A stretch of 64,000 nucleotides of DNA from Bacillota bacterium. Its GTDB lineage: Bacteria; Bacillota; Clostridia; DSM-8532. Both the position numbers and the translations under genes were made by a program. This document shows positions 28,101-34,858 of the stretch, one piece after another. Location: positions 28,347-92,346 of the forward strand of contig JAEYOK010000043.1 of the NCBI GenBank assembly GCA_023411795.1, in the 5' to 3' direction. Under the pieces are notes generated by a model. It was not told where the DNA came from, searched no databases, and was given only the letters and a program-made list of their open reading frames with translations. How positions within the stretch are numbered: position 1 is the stretch's first letter; each line of letters begins with the position of its first letter.

Positions 28101-28733
28101 AGCCGCCTTATTGACGATCAATTTGTTAGAATAGCAGGAATAGTTACAGATATTAAATCAATAAGCACTAAGAATAATAAAATGATGGCTTTTGTAAATG
28201 TAGAAGATTTATACGGTCAAATGGAGGTTATTGTTTTTCCGAATGTCTATGAGAAGTATGCAAGTTTTCTAACAAATGACAGCCAAATAATTGTTGAAGG
28301 CCGTATCTCTGTAAAGGAAGAAGAACAACCAAAAATTCTGGCAGATAAGATAAGGGTATTGGAATCAAGAAATAAGAACAATTTAGCTGATAGTTCATAT
28401 AGTCCTATTGATAGTAAAATATCTGAATCAAATGATATTATGGGAAATAATAATATTAATGAAGAGCATTCAGATTATATACCAATTGTTGCTATACCAC
28501 AGGCCTCCAACGATAAACATGGCCGTGTTATGAAGATACTAATCAACAATACTATTGAGGAGACAAAGAGAAAAGCTGCCTTGGCTCTTCTGCGGTATTT
28601 TGAAGGGCAGGACCGGGCATTGGTGTATATAGACGATACTGCAAAACCCAAGCTTAAGTTAAATATACAAATTTGCGACCCTTTAATTAATGAGCTTTCA
28701 GCCCTAATTGGTAAATCATATATAAAGCTGTAA
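25134..28733 (+). CDS. dnaE: DNA polymerase III alpha subunit DnaE
   Basis: A 1,199-residue C-family replicative polymerase. The N-terminal PHP domain begins FVHLHLHTEYSLLDG. The palm has GPGRGSAAGS and the catalytic acidic run PDIDIDF (Asp near 396, 398 and 400). FNKSHAAAYAYVGYQTAWLK precedes the tandem helix-hairpin-helix region, and a C-terminal OB fold (FVRIAGIVTDIKSIS, then GQMEVIVFPNVYEKY) completes the DnaE1 type. It is not PolC, as there is no exonuclease insertion. The start is TTG 25134, chosen because the PHP motif begins at once. Confidence 0.98.
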   Translation: MQDFVHLHLHTEYSLLDGACRISSLVKRAKELNMHSLAITDHGSMYGVIDFYKTCKKEGIKPILGCEVYTAPRSYKDKDPRQDADQGHLILLAKNNTGYKNLMRLVSIGFTEGFYYKPRIDYKLLEEYHEGLICLSACIGGDIPQKLLSGDYDGAKALALNINRFMGQGNFYLELQYNNIAEQKEVNAQLVKLSEDTGIPLIATNDIHYVNREDARAQEILICIQTGKTIEDPDRLKFETDEFYLKSPDEMWEHFKAYPEALYNTVRVAQACNVDIKFGELHLPKFDVPEGTSAFDYLRTQCIKGFHKRYSMNPSLLERVEYELSVIDQMGYVDYFLIVWDFIKYARDNGIMVGPGRGSAAGSIVAYCLEITNVDPIKYNLIFERFLNPERISMPDIDIDFCYERRQEVIDYVVRKYGEDHVAQIITFGTMAARGAIRDVGRALAVPYNEVDKVAKLIPMMPAKHITIEDAIDMIPELKNLYNSEPGMRELLDTAKTLEGMPRHASTHAAGVVISSEPLTEFVPLYCNEGLISTQFPMNTLEELGLLKMDFLALRTITVIRDAIELINKDRNIEIDIDNIDYEDKDVYEMISRGETAGVFQLESQGMTSFMKELIPSCLEDIIAGISLYRPGPMEQIPRYIRNKNNPENITYVTPLLEPILNVTYGCMVYQEQVMQICRELAGYSLGRSDLVRRAMSKKKKEVMDAERQNFVYGSLDEKGNILIPGAIRKGVSERAANKIFDEMMDFASYAFNKSHAAAYAYVGYQTAWLKYHYPVEFMAALLNSFMGSLGKVSQYVMECRKLGIKVLAPDINESESAFSVKNGSIRFGLFAVKNVGANVVKNLIEERNKNGLFKSFIDFCERMEGKELNKRTVESLIKCGAFDCFGIYRSRLMANYEIILERASQKRKSLISGQLSLFDTAPGQDKTMEIQWPQMTEYDSRLLLSMEKDMLGLYISGHPLDEFADEIKSLVTVFSYDFELSDEGASNESRLIDDQFVRIAGIVTDIKSISTKNNKMMAFVNVEDLYGQMEVIVFPNVYEKYASFLTNDSQIIVEGRISVKEEEQPKILADKIRVLESRNKNNLADSSYSPIDSKISESNDIMGNNNINEEHSDYIPIVAIPQASNDKHGRVMKILINNTIEETKRKAALALLRYFEGQDRALVYIDDTAKPKLKLNIQICDPLINELSALIGKSYIKL

Positions 28734-28837
28734 TACGCATTGAGACTTATTTCATTAGTGGAATATAGCCATACATAACCAATACTTATACTTGCACTTT
28801 GTATAAAAATAATATAATATGTTTTTGGGGTGATACA

Positions 28838-29092
28838 TTGGAAAGAAATGAGACCGATAAATCTTATGCAGACTATATAGTTATTGAAGCAGAGGAAAAC
28901 GGAGTTAATGTCATTGGTCTTACTCGCGGAAAAGATACACGACTTCATCATACAGAAATTTTAGATAAAGGTGAGTTACTGATAGCTCAATTTACCGAAC
29001 AAACATCGGCTATAAAGATAAGAGGTAAATGTAAGGTTCATTGCAGCCATGGAGTGGTCGAATCCGGGAGCAGACAAGGAGGGCATTTGTAA
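28838..29092 (+). CDS. mtrB: Trp RNA-binding attenuation protein (TRAP) homologue
   Basis: 84 residues from TTG 28838 (GGGGTGAT just upstream). It aligns along its length with Bacillus TRAP: NGVNVIGLTRGKDTR, LDKGELLIAQFTE and TSAIKIRGK. TRAP forms an 11-mer that binds tryptophan and then wraps GAG/UAG-repeat RNA to attenuate trp genes. Tryptophan-contact positions corresponding to T25, T30 and S53 are kept. Of the three RNA-contact residues K37, K56 and R58, the last two are kept (K60, R62 here), but the first is Ile (I41 in HHTEILDKG). A C-terminal tail (ESGSRQGGHL) is longer than usual. No mtrA or trp gene is in the window. Confidence 0.93.
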   Translation: MERNETDKSYADYIVIEAEENGVNVIGLTRGKDTRLHHTEILDKGELLIAQFTEQTSAIKIRGKCKVHCSHGVVESGSRQGGHL

Positions 29093-29093
29093 T

Positions 29094-29288
29094 ATGTGGA
29101 CAGTTGTTTACATGGCACAAAACAAGGAAATAGCAGAAAAACTCAAGTCTGTCCTCGAAGAAGGGGGTATCCTTGTAAGGATTAATCCCGTTAGTCGTAA
29201 AGAGAAAACAGACGATTATTTTGAAGTTTCAGTACCTGAGGCCGAAGTAGAAGAAGCCCACGGTATAATTATCGAAAAAGGATTTTAA
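29094..29288 (+). CDS. Small protein upstream of pfkA, DUF2007-like
   Basis: 64 residues from ATG 29094, with AAGGAGG upstream; an earlier in-frame ATG at 29049 lies inside mtrB and has no ribosome site. MWTVVYMAQNKEIAEKLKSV is followed by a beta-alpha-beta pattern ending VPEAEVEEAHGIIIEKGF. This resembles DUF2007-type (putative signal-transducing) small domains. Similar genes before clostridial pfkA have been labelled glutamate decarboxylase, which the sequence does not support. It starts 2 bases after mtrB, so the pair is coupled. Confidence 0.75.
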   Translation: MWTVVYMAQNKEIAEKLKSVLEEGGILVRINPVSRKEKTDDYFEVSVPEAEVEEAHGIIIEKGF

Positions 29289-29293
29289 CTCTT

Positions 29294-29319
29294 ACCCGTG
29301 TTCACTTACACGGGTCTTT
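29294..29319 (+). terminator. Terminator between DUF2007-like gene and pfkA
   Basis: ACCCGTGT/ACACGGGT (29294-29301, 29308-29315) with a 6-nt loop is followed by TCTTTT. It separates mtrB and the small gene from pfkA. Confidence 0.8.
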
Positions 29320-29356
29320 TATAAATAATCTTTACTTTCAATTCGGGAGGATACAA

Positions 29357-30328
29357 ATGAATACTATCAAAACTGTAGCAGTTCTTACTAGCGGAGGAGA
29401 TTCCCCCGGTATGAATGCTGCTGTTAGAGCAGTAGTTAGAACAGGGATATACAATGGGTTAAGAGTACTTGGAGTAAAAAAAGGATATGAAGGTCTTTTA
29501 CGCGGAGACATTGAGGAAATGAGCCTGCGTTCAGTAGGGGATATAATTCAAAAAGGTGGTACTGTTCTACAGACTGCCCGTTCAAAAGAGTTTACTACAC
29601 AAGCAGGTCTTGAAAAAGCAATGTCAATGGCAAAAGTTTTCGATATTGACGCATTAGTCGTTATAGGTGGGGATGGCTCTTATAGAGGTGCTCATGACTT
29701 AAGTAAACTAGGAATGAATGTTATTGGTATTCCCGGCACCATCGATAATGATATTGCATGTTCTGAATACACTATCGGTTATGATACGGCAATGAACACC
29801 GTACTGGATGCTATTGATAAAATTCGTGACACATCCTATTCCCATGAACGTTGCAGTGTTCTTGAGGTTATGGGAAGAAATGCCGGTTGGATTGCTGTTA
29901 ATTGCGGTATTGCAGGCGGTGCTGAAGCCATTATTTTACCTGAAAAAGAATTTAATATCGACAAAGATATTATTATTCCTATTGTAGAAGGTCGCAACCG
30001 TGGGAAGAAGCATTATCTTGTTATAGTTGCCGAAGGCGTCGGCGGTGCAGTTGAGATAGCACAATATATTGAAGATAAAACAGGAATCATTACCCGTGCT
30101 ACCATTCTAGGTTATATTCAAAGAGGAGGGTCCCCCACAGTAACAGACAGAGTTACTGCCAGCCGTATGGGGGCATCAGCCATTAATATACTTCTTGAAG
30201 GGAAAAGGAATCGTATTATTGCTGTTAGAGATGCTAAAATCACTGATATTGACATAAATGAAGCCTTGAGCATGAAAAAGATCATTGATAATGACTTGGT
30301 TAATTTGAGTAAGATTCTGGCGCTATGA
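29357..30328 (+). CDS. pfkA: ATP-dependent 6-phosphofructokinase
   Basis: A 323-residue glycolytic enzyme making fructose 1,6-bisphosphate. Motifs are LTSGGDSPGMNAAVRAVVR (ATP loop), VVIGGDGSYRGAHDL, IPGTIDNDIACSEYTIGYDT (catalytic TIDND) and MGRNAGWIA. The GGDGS form indicates ATP rather than pyrophosphate as donor. Length is that of bacterial PfkA. GGGAGG precedes the ATG. It follows a terminator and is close to the thioesterase gene (12 bases), so it probably heads pfkA-thioesterase-phosphatidyltransferase. Confidence 0.97.
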   Translation: MNTIKTVAVLTSGGDSPGMNAAVRAVVRTGIYNGLRVLGVKKGYEGLLRGDIEEMSLRSVGDIIQKGGTVLQTARSKEFTTQAGLEKAMSMAKVFDIDALVVIGGDGSYRGAHDLSKLGMNVIGIPGTIDNDIACSEYTIGYDTAMNTVLDAIDKIRDTSYSHERCSVLEVMGRNAGWIAVNCGIAGGAEAIILPEKEFNIDKDIIIPIVEGRNRGKKHYLVIVAEGVGGAVEIAQYIEDKTGIITRATILGYIQRGGSPTVTDRVTASRMGASAINILLEGKRNRIIAVRDAKITDIDINEALSMKKIIDNDLVNLSKILAL

Positions 30329-30340
30329 GGTGGCATTATA

Positions 30341-30781
30341 ATGGAGGTTGTGACACGATTTCCGGTAAGATATGCCGAGACAGATCAGATGGGTATTGTT
30401 CATCATTCTGTTTATCCTGTTTGGTTTGAGTGTGGAAGAACTGATTTTATAAAGCATTACGGAATATCATATGACGAGTTGGAAAGACTGGGTCTAATGC
30501 TCCCTTTATCTCGTTTAACGTGTAAATATTTAGTACCAATAAAATATGGAGAAACCGTTTTGGTTAAAACATGTTTACAAAGGGCTACAAAAGCACGACT
30601 GATATTAGAATACAAAATATATGCCGAAGAAAGAAATGTCCTTTGCGGTGAAGGTACCACCGAACATGCCTGGACGGGTACCAATCTAAGACCGGTTAAT
30701 ATAGCAAAATATAAGCCCGAACTATATAAACTGCTATTGCCTATGTATAATAGTGTTACAGGAGAGAGTAATAGTTTATGA
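30341..30781 (+). CDS. Acyl-CoA thioesterase, hot-dog fold (YbgC/FadM type)
   Basis: 146 residues. The family signature RYAETDQMGIVHHSVYPVWF lies near residue 8, with the catalytic Asp and conserved His, and FECGRTDFIK follows. The 4-hydroxybenzoyl-CoA thioesterase family hydrolyses acyl-CoA or acyl-ACP; the natural substrate of this member is unknown. GAGGTGG lies before the ATG. Its stop overlaps the next start by 4 bases (ATGA), suggesting coupling to the phospholipid synthase downstream. Confidence 0.9.
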   Translation: MEVVTRFPVRYAETDQMGIVHHSVYPVWFECGRTDFIKHYGISYDELERLGLMLPLSRLTCKYLVPIKYGETVLVKTCLQRATKARLILEYKIYAEERNVLCGEGTTEHAWTGTNLRPVNIAKYKPELYKLLLPMYNSVTGESNSL

Positions 30782-31317
30782 AATTCATTGTAAAGAACAT
30801 TCCAAACATATTAACTGTACTTAGAATAACCGCTGTACCTGTGTTCATTGTATTAATGCTTAATAATGAGTTTTATCCGGCTATAGCTGTCTTTTTATTA
30901 GCTGAGATTACCGACGTCTTGGATGGTATCATCGCAAGGCGTTATGATCTTATAACTCCCTTTGGAAAGGTTGCAGACCCGGTTGCTGATAAACTGATGC
31001 AGCTTTCGGCATTGTTTATGTTTTCAATAAAGGATATGATTCCTAAGATTATTCCATGGCTGTTTTTCGGGAAAGAATTCTTTATGCTGGTATCGGGTAT
31101 TTACCTGATAAGAAAAAAGATTGATACTTCAAGTAAATGGTTTGGGAAGCTAACTTCGGTTATACTCTTTATTTCTATCATGCTTGTGTTTTTAGAAGTA
31201 CCCAGAACTATAACAGATGCAATTTTTTGGGTATGTGTAGTAATGTCATTATTTGCAGCTCTGATGTACATAAGAAACTACTTAAAAAATGTTAAACAAA
31301 AAACTGAAAATATATAG
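30778..31317 (+). CDS. CDP-alcohol phosphatidyltransferase (PgsA-like)
   Basis: 179 residues with about five membrane segments. It carries the diagnostic motif DVLDGIIARRYDLITPFGKV followed by ADPVADK, i.e. D..DG..AR........G...D...D. This family joins CDP-diacylglycerol to an alcohol; glycerol-3-phosphate (PgsA) is the usual acceptor in proteins of this length. N-terminal NIPNILTVLRITAVPVFI is also PgsA-like. The acceptor is inferred, so the symbol is withheld. A terminator follows. Confidence 0.88.
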   Translation: MKFIVKNIPNILTVLRITAVPVFIVLMLNNEFYPAIAVFLLAEITDVLDGIIARRYDLITPFGKVADPVADKLMQLSALFMFSIKDMIPKIIPWLFFGKEFFMLVSGIYLIRKKIDTSSKWFGKLTSVILFISIMLVFLEVPRTITDAIFWVCVVMSLFAALMYIRNYLKNVKQKTENI

Positions 31318-31341
31318 AACACAACATTAAATTATGGAACT

Positions 31342-31376
31342 AAAAAGAGCGGGGCAAAAATGCACCCGCTTTTTAA
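31342..31376 (+). terminator. Terminator after phosphatidyltransferase gene
   Basis: AGCGGG/CCCGCT (31348-31353, 31365-31370) is flanked by A5 and T5 runs. The A-run on the left makes it usable on the minus strand too, where the two tiny peptide genes run towards it. Confidence 0.85.
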
Positions 31377-31394
31377 TCGGTGACGAATACGGCA

Positions 31395-31496
31395 CTAATC
31401 ACAGCAGCCGCCATCTTTATTAAAGAACAGGCAGAGGAAAATGAGAATAAAGAATAATATTGTACAATCGTTATTGTCGCGTCCACAACCCTTCAT
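31395..31496 (-). CDS. Tiny Cys-rich membrane peptide (33 residues)
   Basis: A complete small frame: ATG at 31496 preceded by GGAAGGAGGTG, and TAG stop at 31395. The peptide starts MKGCGRDNNDC, has a hydrophobic core (TILFFILIFLCLFF) long enough to sit in a membrane, and ends NKDGGCCD. Five cysteines in 33 residues, an optimal ribosome site and a paralogous neighbour make it likely to be real. Comparable short Gly/Cys peptides are scattered in Clostridia, some as spore-associated proteins; no function is known for this one. Confidence 0.75.
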   Translation of the reverse strand: MKGCGRDNNDCTILFFILIFLCLFFNKDGGCCD

Positions 31497-31537
31497 AAAC
31501 GGCACCTCCTTCCGGGTAAAACTTAATTACCCTACTG

Positions 31538-31657
31538 TCAATCGCAGCACTTGTCGTCATCACCACATCCGTTGCAGAATAGGAGAAGGAACAGGATAAT
31601 GAACATTAAAACTTCACAATTGCCGCCGAAAAAGTTACATCCTCTTAATCCGAACAT
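31538..31657 (-). CDS. Tiny Cys-rich membrane peptide (39 residues), paralogue
   Basis: A complete small frame from ATG 31657 (GGGAGG upstream) to TGA 31538. It starts MFGLRGCNFFGGNCE, has a hydrophobic run (VLMFIILFLLLFC) and ends CGDDDKCCD. It shares the plan of the 33-residue peptide 41 bases downstream: N-terminal Cys, short membrane segment, C-terminal Cys pair followed by Asp. The two are probably a tandem duplication and one transcript. No promoter was pinned down; the upstream 100 bases are AT-rich. Confidence 0.78.
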   Translation of the reverse strand: MFGLRGCNFFGGNCEVLMFIILFLLLFCNGCGDDDKCCD

Positions 31658-31792
31658 ATTAAAACCTCCCATGCCTTTTGAACTCAATATATACTATTCT
31701 TAATAGATTCAATGGGTTACAATACAGGTTCTATGTTTTAACATGTATGAATAGTATTAAGTAGTTGACAAGACTGTATCGGAGGAATATTT

Positions 31793-32281
31793 GTGGAAGA
31801 GAATTACCGTGCAAGGGTTTCCTCAGGCTATTTGAAAAGCATAATAAAATCAGTTGTTGTTGCTCTTATTGTCACCTTCATAATTTTATTAATAGCTGCT
31901 TTGTTGCTTTGTTTCACCGATTTTCCCGAAATGTACACATTGCCTTCTGCTATAGCGGCAACAATCTTGGGAGTTTTTGCCGGAAGTACTATGGCTGCTA
32001 AAAATAATCCTGACAAAAGCCTGGTTATGAGTCTCTTAACTGCATTTATATATTCTCTTTTTTCATACATAATCGGGTCAATTCTCGAAGGTCGTTTATC
32101 CTTTACACTTAATACCGTACTTTTTGGAGCCATAGCTTTAATTACGGGTGCAATAGCAAGTATACTTGCAACTCGCTCAAAGAACCCAAAAACATATAAT
32201 AAAGGTTCAACGGGCTTATTTAATCAATTTAAGAAAAAAATCAATCCCAAAGGATACCGCTATAAAAGTGGTAAATTATAA
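31793..32281 (+). CDS. TIGR04086 family membrane protein
   Basis: 162 residues from GTG 31793 (CGGAGGAAT upstream). Four membrane helices are evident: about 20-42, 52-68, 82-100 and 106-128. A basic tail follows. The first helix region (SIIKSVVVALIVTFIILLI) and the AAKNNPDKSLVMSLL loop resemble the TIGR04086 (YrzE-like) family of Firmicutes membrane proteins, whose function is unknown. It is a single gene facing away from the tiny Cys-rich pair. Confidence 0.72.
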   Translation: MEENYRARVSSGYLKSIIKSVVVALIVTFIILLIAALLLCFTDFPEMYTLPSAIAATILGVFAGSTMAAKNNPDKSLVMSLLTAFIYSLFSYIIGSILEGRLSFTLNTVLFGAIALITGAIASILATRSKNPKTYNKGSTGLFNQFKKKINPKGYRYKSGKL

Positions 32282-32311
32282 CATTTAAAACGTAATCATA
32301 ATTCCATCATA

Positions 32312-32340
32312 TTGTTTTTATTTTTCCGGTGTACTATAAT
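32312..32340 (+). promoter_or_regulatory. Promoter for the corrinoid adenosyltransferase gene
   Basis: TTGTTT at 32312-32317 and a perfect TATAAT at 32335-32340 are separated by 17 bases, about 60 bases before the start codon. No cobalamin riboswitch is seen between them and the gene. Confidence 0.7.
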
Positions 32341-32405
32341 AAGGATGGCAAGAGAATTCTCAAATCCCCTTGTCATTTTTGTTTTATCAAAATATGGATG
32401 GTTTT

Positions 32406-32921
32406 ATGATACACATTTATGTCGGTGATGGAAAAGGAAAGACCACTGCTGCTATAGGTCTAGCTATAAGAAATATAGGTTATGACGGTAAAGTTTTGTT
32501 TGCCCAATTTCTTAAAAATATGAGAACCGGTGAGATTGGTGTTTTAAGTAAAATAAATGGATTACTATTAAAAAGACCTGCTATGCGACATAAAGGTTTC
32601 ATATGGAATATGAATCAAACTGAGCTTGATGAGACAAAAGAGGATATAGAAAAAGGCTTTATTGAAATATGTGAGATAATTAATAAAGGTAGTTTTTCCC
32701 TAGTAGTTCTGGATGAAGTTCTGGATATAATAGATTGTGGCTTTTTAAATGATGCGGACATACTTTCCTTACTGGAACACCATCCTGAAACTGAATTTAT
32801 ATTAACGGGAAGAAAAGCATCTAAAGATTTAAAAAAGATTGCTGACTATATTACTGTAATGAATAAAGAGAAACACCCTTATGACCGGGGGATAAAGGCG
32901 AGAAAAGGTATAGAATACTAG
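32406..32921 (+). CDS. Cob(I)yrinic acid a,c-diamide adenosyltransferase
   Basis: 171 residues from ATG 32406 (GGATGG upstream; starts at 32370 or 32394 would add a short unconserved tail). The N-terminal P-loop GDGKGKTTAAIGLAIR is that of CobA/CobO/BtuR, with the acidic motif LVVLDEVLDIIDCG and a C-terminal TGRKASKDL. The enzyme transfers the adenosyl group from ATP to cobalt of a corrinoid. No other cobalamin genes are in view, so it may serve salvage. Confidence 0.9.
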   Translation: MIHIYVGDGKGKTTAAIGLAIRNIGYDGKVLFAQFLKNMRTGEIGVLSKINGLLLKRPAMRHKGFIWNMNQTELDETKEDIEKGFIEICEIINKGSFSLVVLDEVLDIIDCGFLNDADILSLLEHHPETEFILTGRKASKDLKKIADYITVMNKEKHPYDRGIKARKGIEY

Positions 32922-32942
32922 AATGAAAGGCGAGAATCACAA

Positions 32943-34175
32943 ATGCAAAAGAGAAAATTTAACAGAAAAAAAACGATTAGATTACTGACTATATTAAGTG
33001 TGTTTATTGTTTTTATAGCTTATATAGTTATTATGGCATTAAACAGTGATAAAAATCCAATAAGTAAAAATTCATCCGATCCTACTCAGACTGGACTACC
33101 TACAGATTCACAACCGCAGAATACTGAGCCTACGCAGACTTCTGAACCGTCACCAACGCAGTCTGAAGATCCGGCTGCTAATGAAACACCATCTGCCAGC
33201 CCTACCGAAACGGATAAACCTGATAATTTAACAATAAGAACTGATTATGAAGCTTTCTTGCCCAATGAGGCAGGGGAGATACCTATAGTAATGTTCCACA
33301 ATTTGATTGAAGCTTACGAAGTGAATACTGAAAAGGAATATACCACAACATTCGCTGAGTTTGAGGCATTACTTGAAACATTATATAATGATGGATACAG
33401 ACTTATAAGCATGGAGGATTTCATTGACTGTAATATATCCGTACCTGCCGGAACAAAACCCATGGTTTTTACCTTCGATGACGGTTCCCCGGGTCAGTTT
33501 AATCTGATTAAGGAAAACGGAACCTTAAAGGTCAATCCCAAATCTGCTGCCGGCATTATGATGGCTTTTAATGAAAAGCATCCTGACTTTGGACTTAAGG
33601 GTATTTTTTATGTTAATATGAATCTAGGTGACAATACCTTCCAGGGAGAAGGAACACTAAAAGAGCGTTTTGAAATACTGCTAAGCCTGGGCCTAGAACT
33701 TGGTAACCATACTTGGGGTCATACGAATTACAGTAAAGCTGAAAATAACTCTCCAGGAAAAATACAGGAAAGCTTAGGTAAAAACCAGGAAAAGGCGGAA
33801 GAGATTCTTCCGGGCCTTCGTTTTTATTCATTAGCTTTACCCTATGGAAGCGTGCCTTCCGATAAAAATCTTACAAAGTATTTGCAGTCTGGGGAGTATA
33901 ACGGAATTTTATACAATAATGAGTCAATAATGGCTGTTGGAGCAGAACCTTCTGTACCTCCAATACACACGAAATATAACAGTCTTTATGTACGAAGAAT
34001 TCGGGCACAGGGTAGGGAAGAGGTAACGTGTGATCTTACCTGGTGGCTTCCAAGAATGACTTCAACCAGAATGTTTATCAGTGACGGTGACCCTACAACA
34101 ATAGTTGTTCCGGAAGCAAAATCCGGGGAGATAAACAAGGAAAAACTTATCAATCAAACACTTATTACATACTAG
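32943..34175 (+). CDS. Membrane-anchored polysaccharide deacetylase
   Basis: 410 residues. A basic N-terminus and one membrane segment (about 10-30) act as an anchor, followed by a Pro/Thr/Ser/Glu-rich linker (about 38-98). The NodB domain begins at EIPIVMFHNL and has the catalytic/metal motifs FTFDDGSPGQFN near 175 and GNHTWGHTNYSK (the HxxxH box) near 258. LALPYGSVPS is the usual arginine/leucine-region equivalent. It probably removes acetyl groups from cell-wall glycan outside the membrane. A ribosome site GAAAGG lies about 14 bases upstream of the ATG. Confidence 0.9.
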   Translation: MQKRKFNRKKTIRLLTILSVFIVFIAYIVIMALNSDKNPISKNSSDPTQTGLPTDSQPQNTEPTQTSEPSPTQSEDPAANETPSASPTETDKPDNLTIRTDYEAFLPNEAGEIPIVMFHNLIEAYEVNTEKEYTTTFAEFEALLETLYNDGYRLISMEDFIDCNISVPAGTKPMVFTFDDGSPGQFNLIKENGTLKVNPKSAAGIMMAFNEKHPDFGLKGIFYVNMNLGDNTFQGEGTLKERFEILLSLGLELGNHTWGHTNYSKAENNSPGKIQESLGKNQEKAEEILPGLRFYSLALPYGSVPSDKNLTKYLQSGEYNGILYNNESIMAVGAEPSVPPIHTKYNSLYVRRIRAQGREEVTCDLTWWLPRMTSTRMFISDGDPTTIVVPEAKSGEINKEKLINQTLITY

Positions 34176-34231
34176 TTATAATAAGCTTCTAAATGTTAAT
34201 TATAAAAAGCTCTACAAAAGCATGGGAAACA

Positions 34232-34260
34232 TTGATTTATGTTACGAAATGATGTAAAAT
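34232..34260 (+). promoter_or_regulatory. Promoter in the gap before the 104-residue gene
   Basis: TTGATT (34232-34237) and TAAAAT (34255-34260) are 17 bases apart. A transcript from here would meet the hairpin at 34366-34402 before reaching the gene at 34471. Confidence 0.5.
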
Positions 34261-34365
34261 AGATATATTGATTTCCATTTGCATTTGAATATAAATATAA
34301 GAGTATAAGCATAAGAGCACAATTACATCAGGGTACAAAAGCACAAGGGTTAAACTATATTCCCG

Positions 34366-34402
34366 ATCCGGTAATTTATTTAATTGCCGGATTGAGGTTT
34401 TT
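34366..34402 (+). terminator. Intrinsic terminator or attenuator upstream of 104-residue gene
   Basis: An 11-bp stem (34366-34376 with 34382-34392, one G-U pair) with a 5-nt loop is followed by GAGGTTTTTT. It sits between a promoter candidate and the next gene, so it may end a short RNA, attenuate the gene, or end the deacetylase transcript. Confidence 0.7.
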
Positions 34403-34470
34403 TCAGGGTTTAATACAATTGTTTTAAAGTGAATTAATATAATCATTGTTTTGAAAGGAGGGAACGAAAA

Positions 34471-34785
34471 GTGTCAGAATCAAAGGATATTAAAAAACCA
34501 ATCGACGAAACAGAAGTAAAAAGAAAGGCAGTAAAGTTAGTCGTAGCCCACCTTAAAAAGAAGGTTTCAAAAGAATACATGGGCATTCAATATCTTATTG
34601 GTTGGCTTGAAGAAATGGATGAACTCCTTACTAAGGAAGAGTTTGACGTCAAGGAGTATTATGCAATGAGAAAACAACTTAATAGTGTCATCGAGAGCAC
34701 CCTTGATGAAGAAATGCGAGGTAAGATAAGAAACTCCTGGCAAAGCTTCGGAAAGGCATTGGATAAAAAAGTTAAACCATACTAA
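34471..34785 (+). CDS. Small charged helical protein, unknown
   Basis: 104 residues from GTG 34471 with AAAGGAGGG upstream. It is highly charged and predicted all-helical (TEVKRKAVKLVVAHLKKK, then WLEEMDELLTKEEF), with no Cys, no membrane segment and no signal peptide. I do not recognise the family. It is a single gene between an upstream hairpin and a downstream bidirectional terminator. Good ribosome site and normal codon use support it as a real gene. Confidence 0.72.
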   Translation: MSESKDIKKPIDETEVKRKAVKLVVAHLKKKVSKEYMGIQYLIGWLEEMDELLTKEEFDVKEYYAMRKQLNSVIESTLDEEMRGKIRNSWQSFGKALDKKVKPY

Positions 34786-34818
34786 AAAGCCTCGATGGAT
34801 GAAATCGAGGCTTTAATT
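34786..34818. terminator. Bidirectional terminator, 104-residue gene / argH
   Basis: AAAGCCTCGAT/ATCGAGGCTTT (34786-34796, 34804-34814) with a 7-nt loop lies between convergent genes, with A/T runs on each side. Confidence 0.88.
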
Positions 34819-34858
34819 ATGAAAACAACAAGGTTCCTAGCGGGGTGGGGTTCTTATT

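Noticed and set aside
28799..28837. Longer TRAP start at 28799
   Set aside because: TTG 28838 has a ribosome site at proper distance and matches the family length; the extra residues are unlike TRAP.
32282..32405. Cobalamin riboswitch before the corrinoid adenosyltransferase
   Set aside because: The promoter is only about 60 bases from the start, leaving no room for a B12 box, and none is seen.
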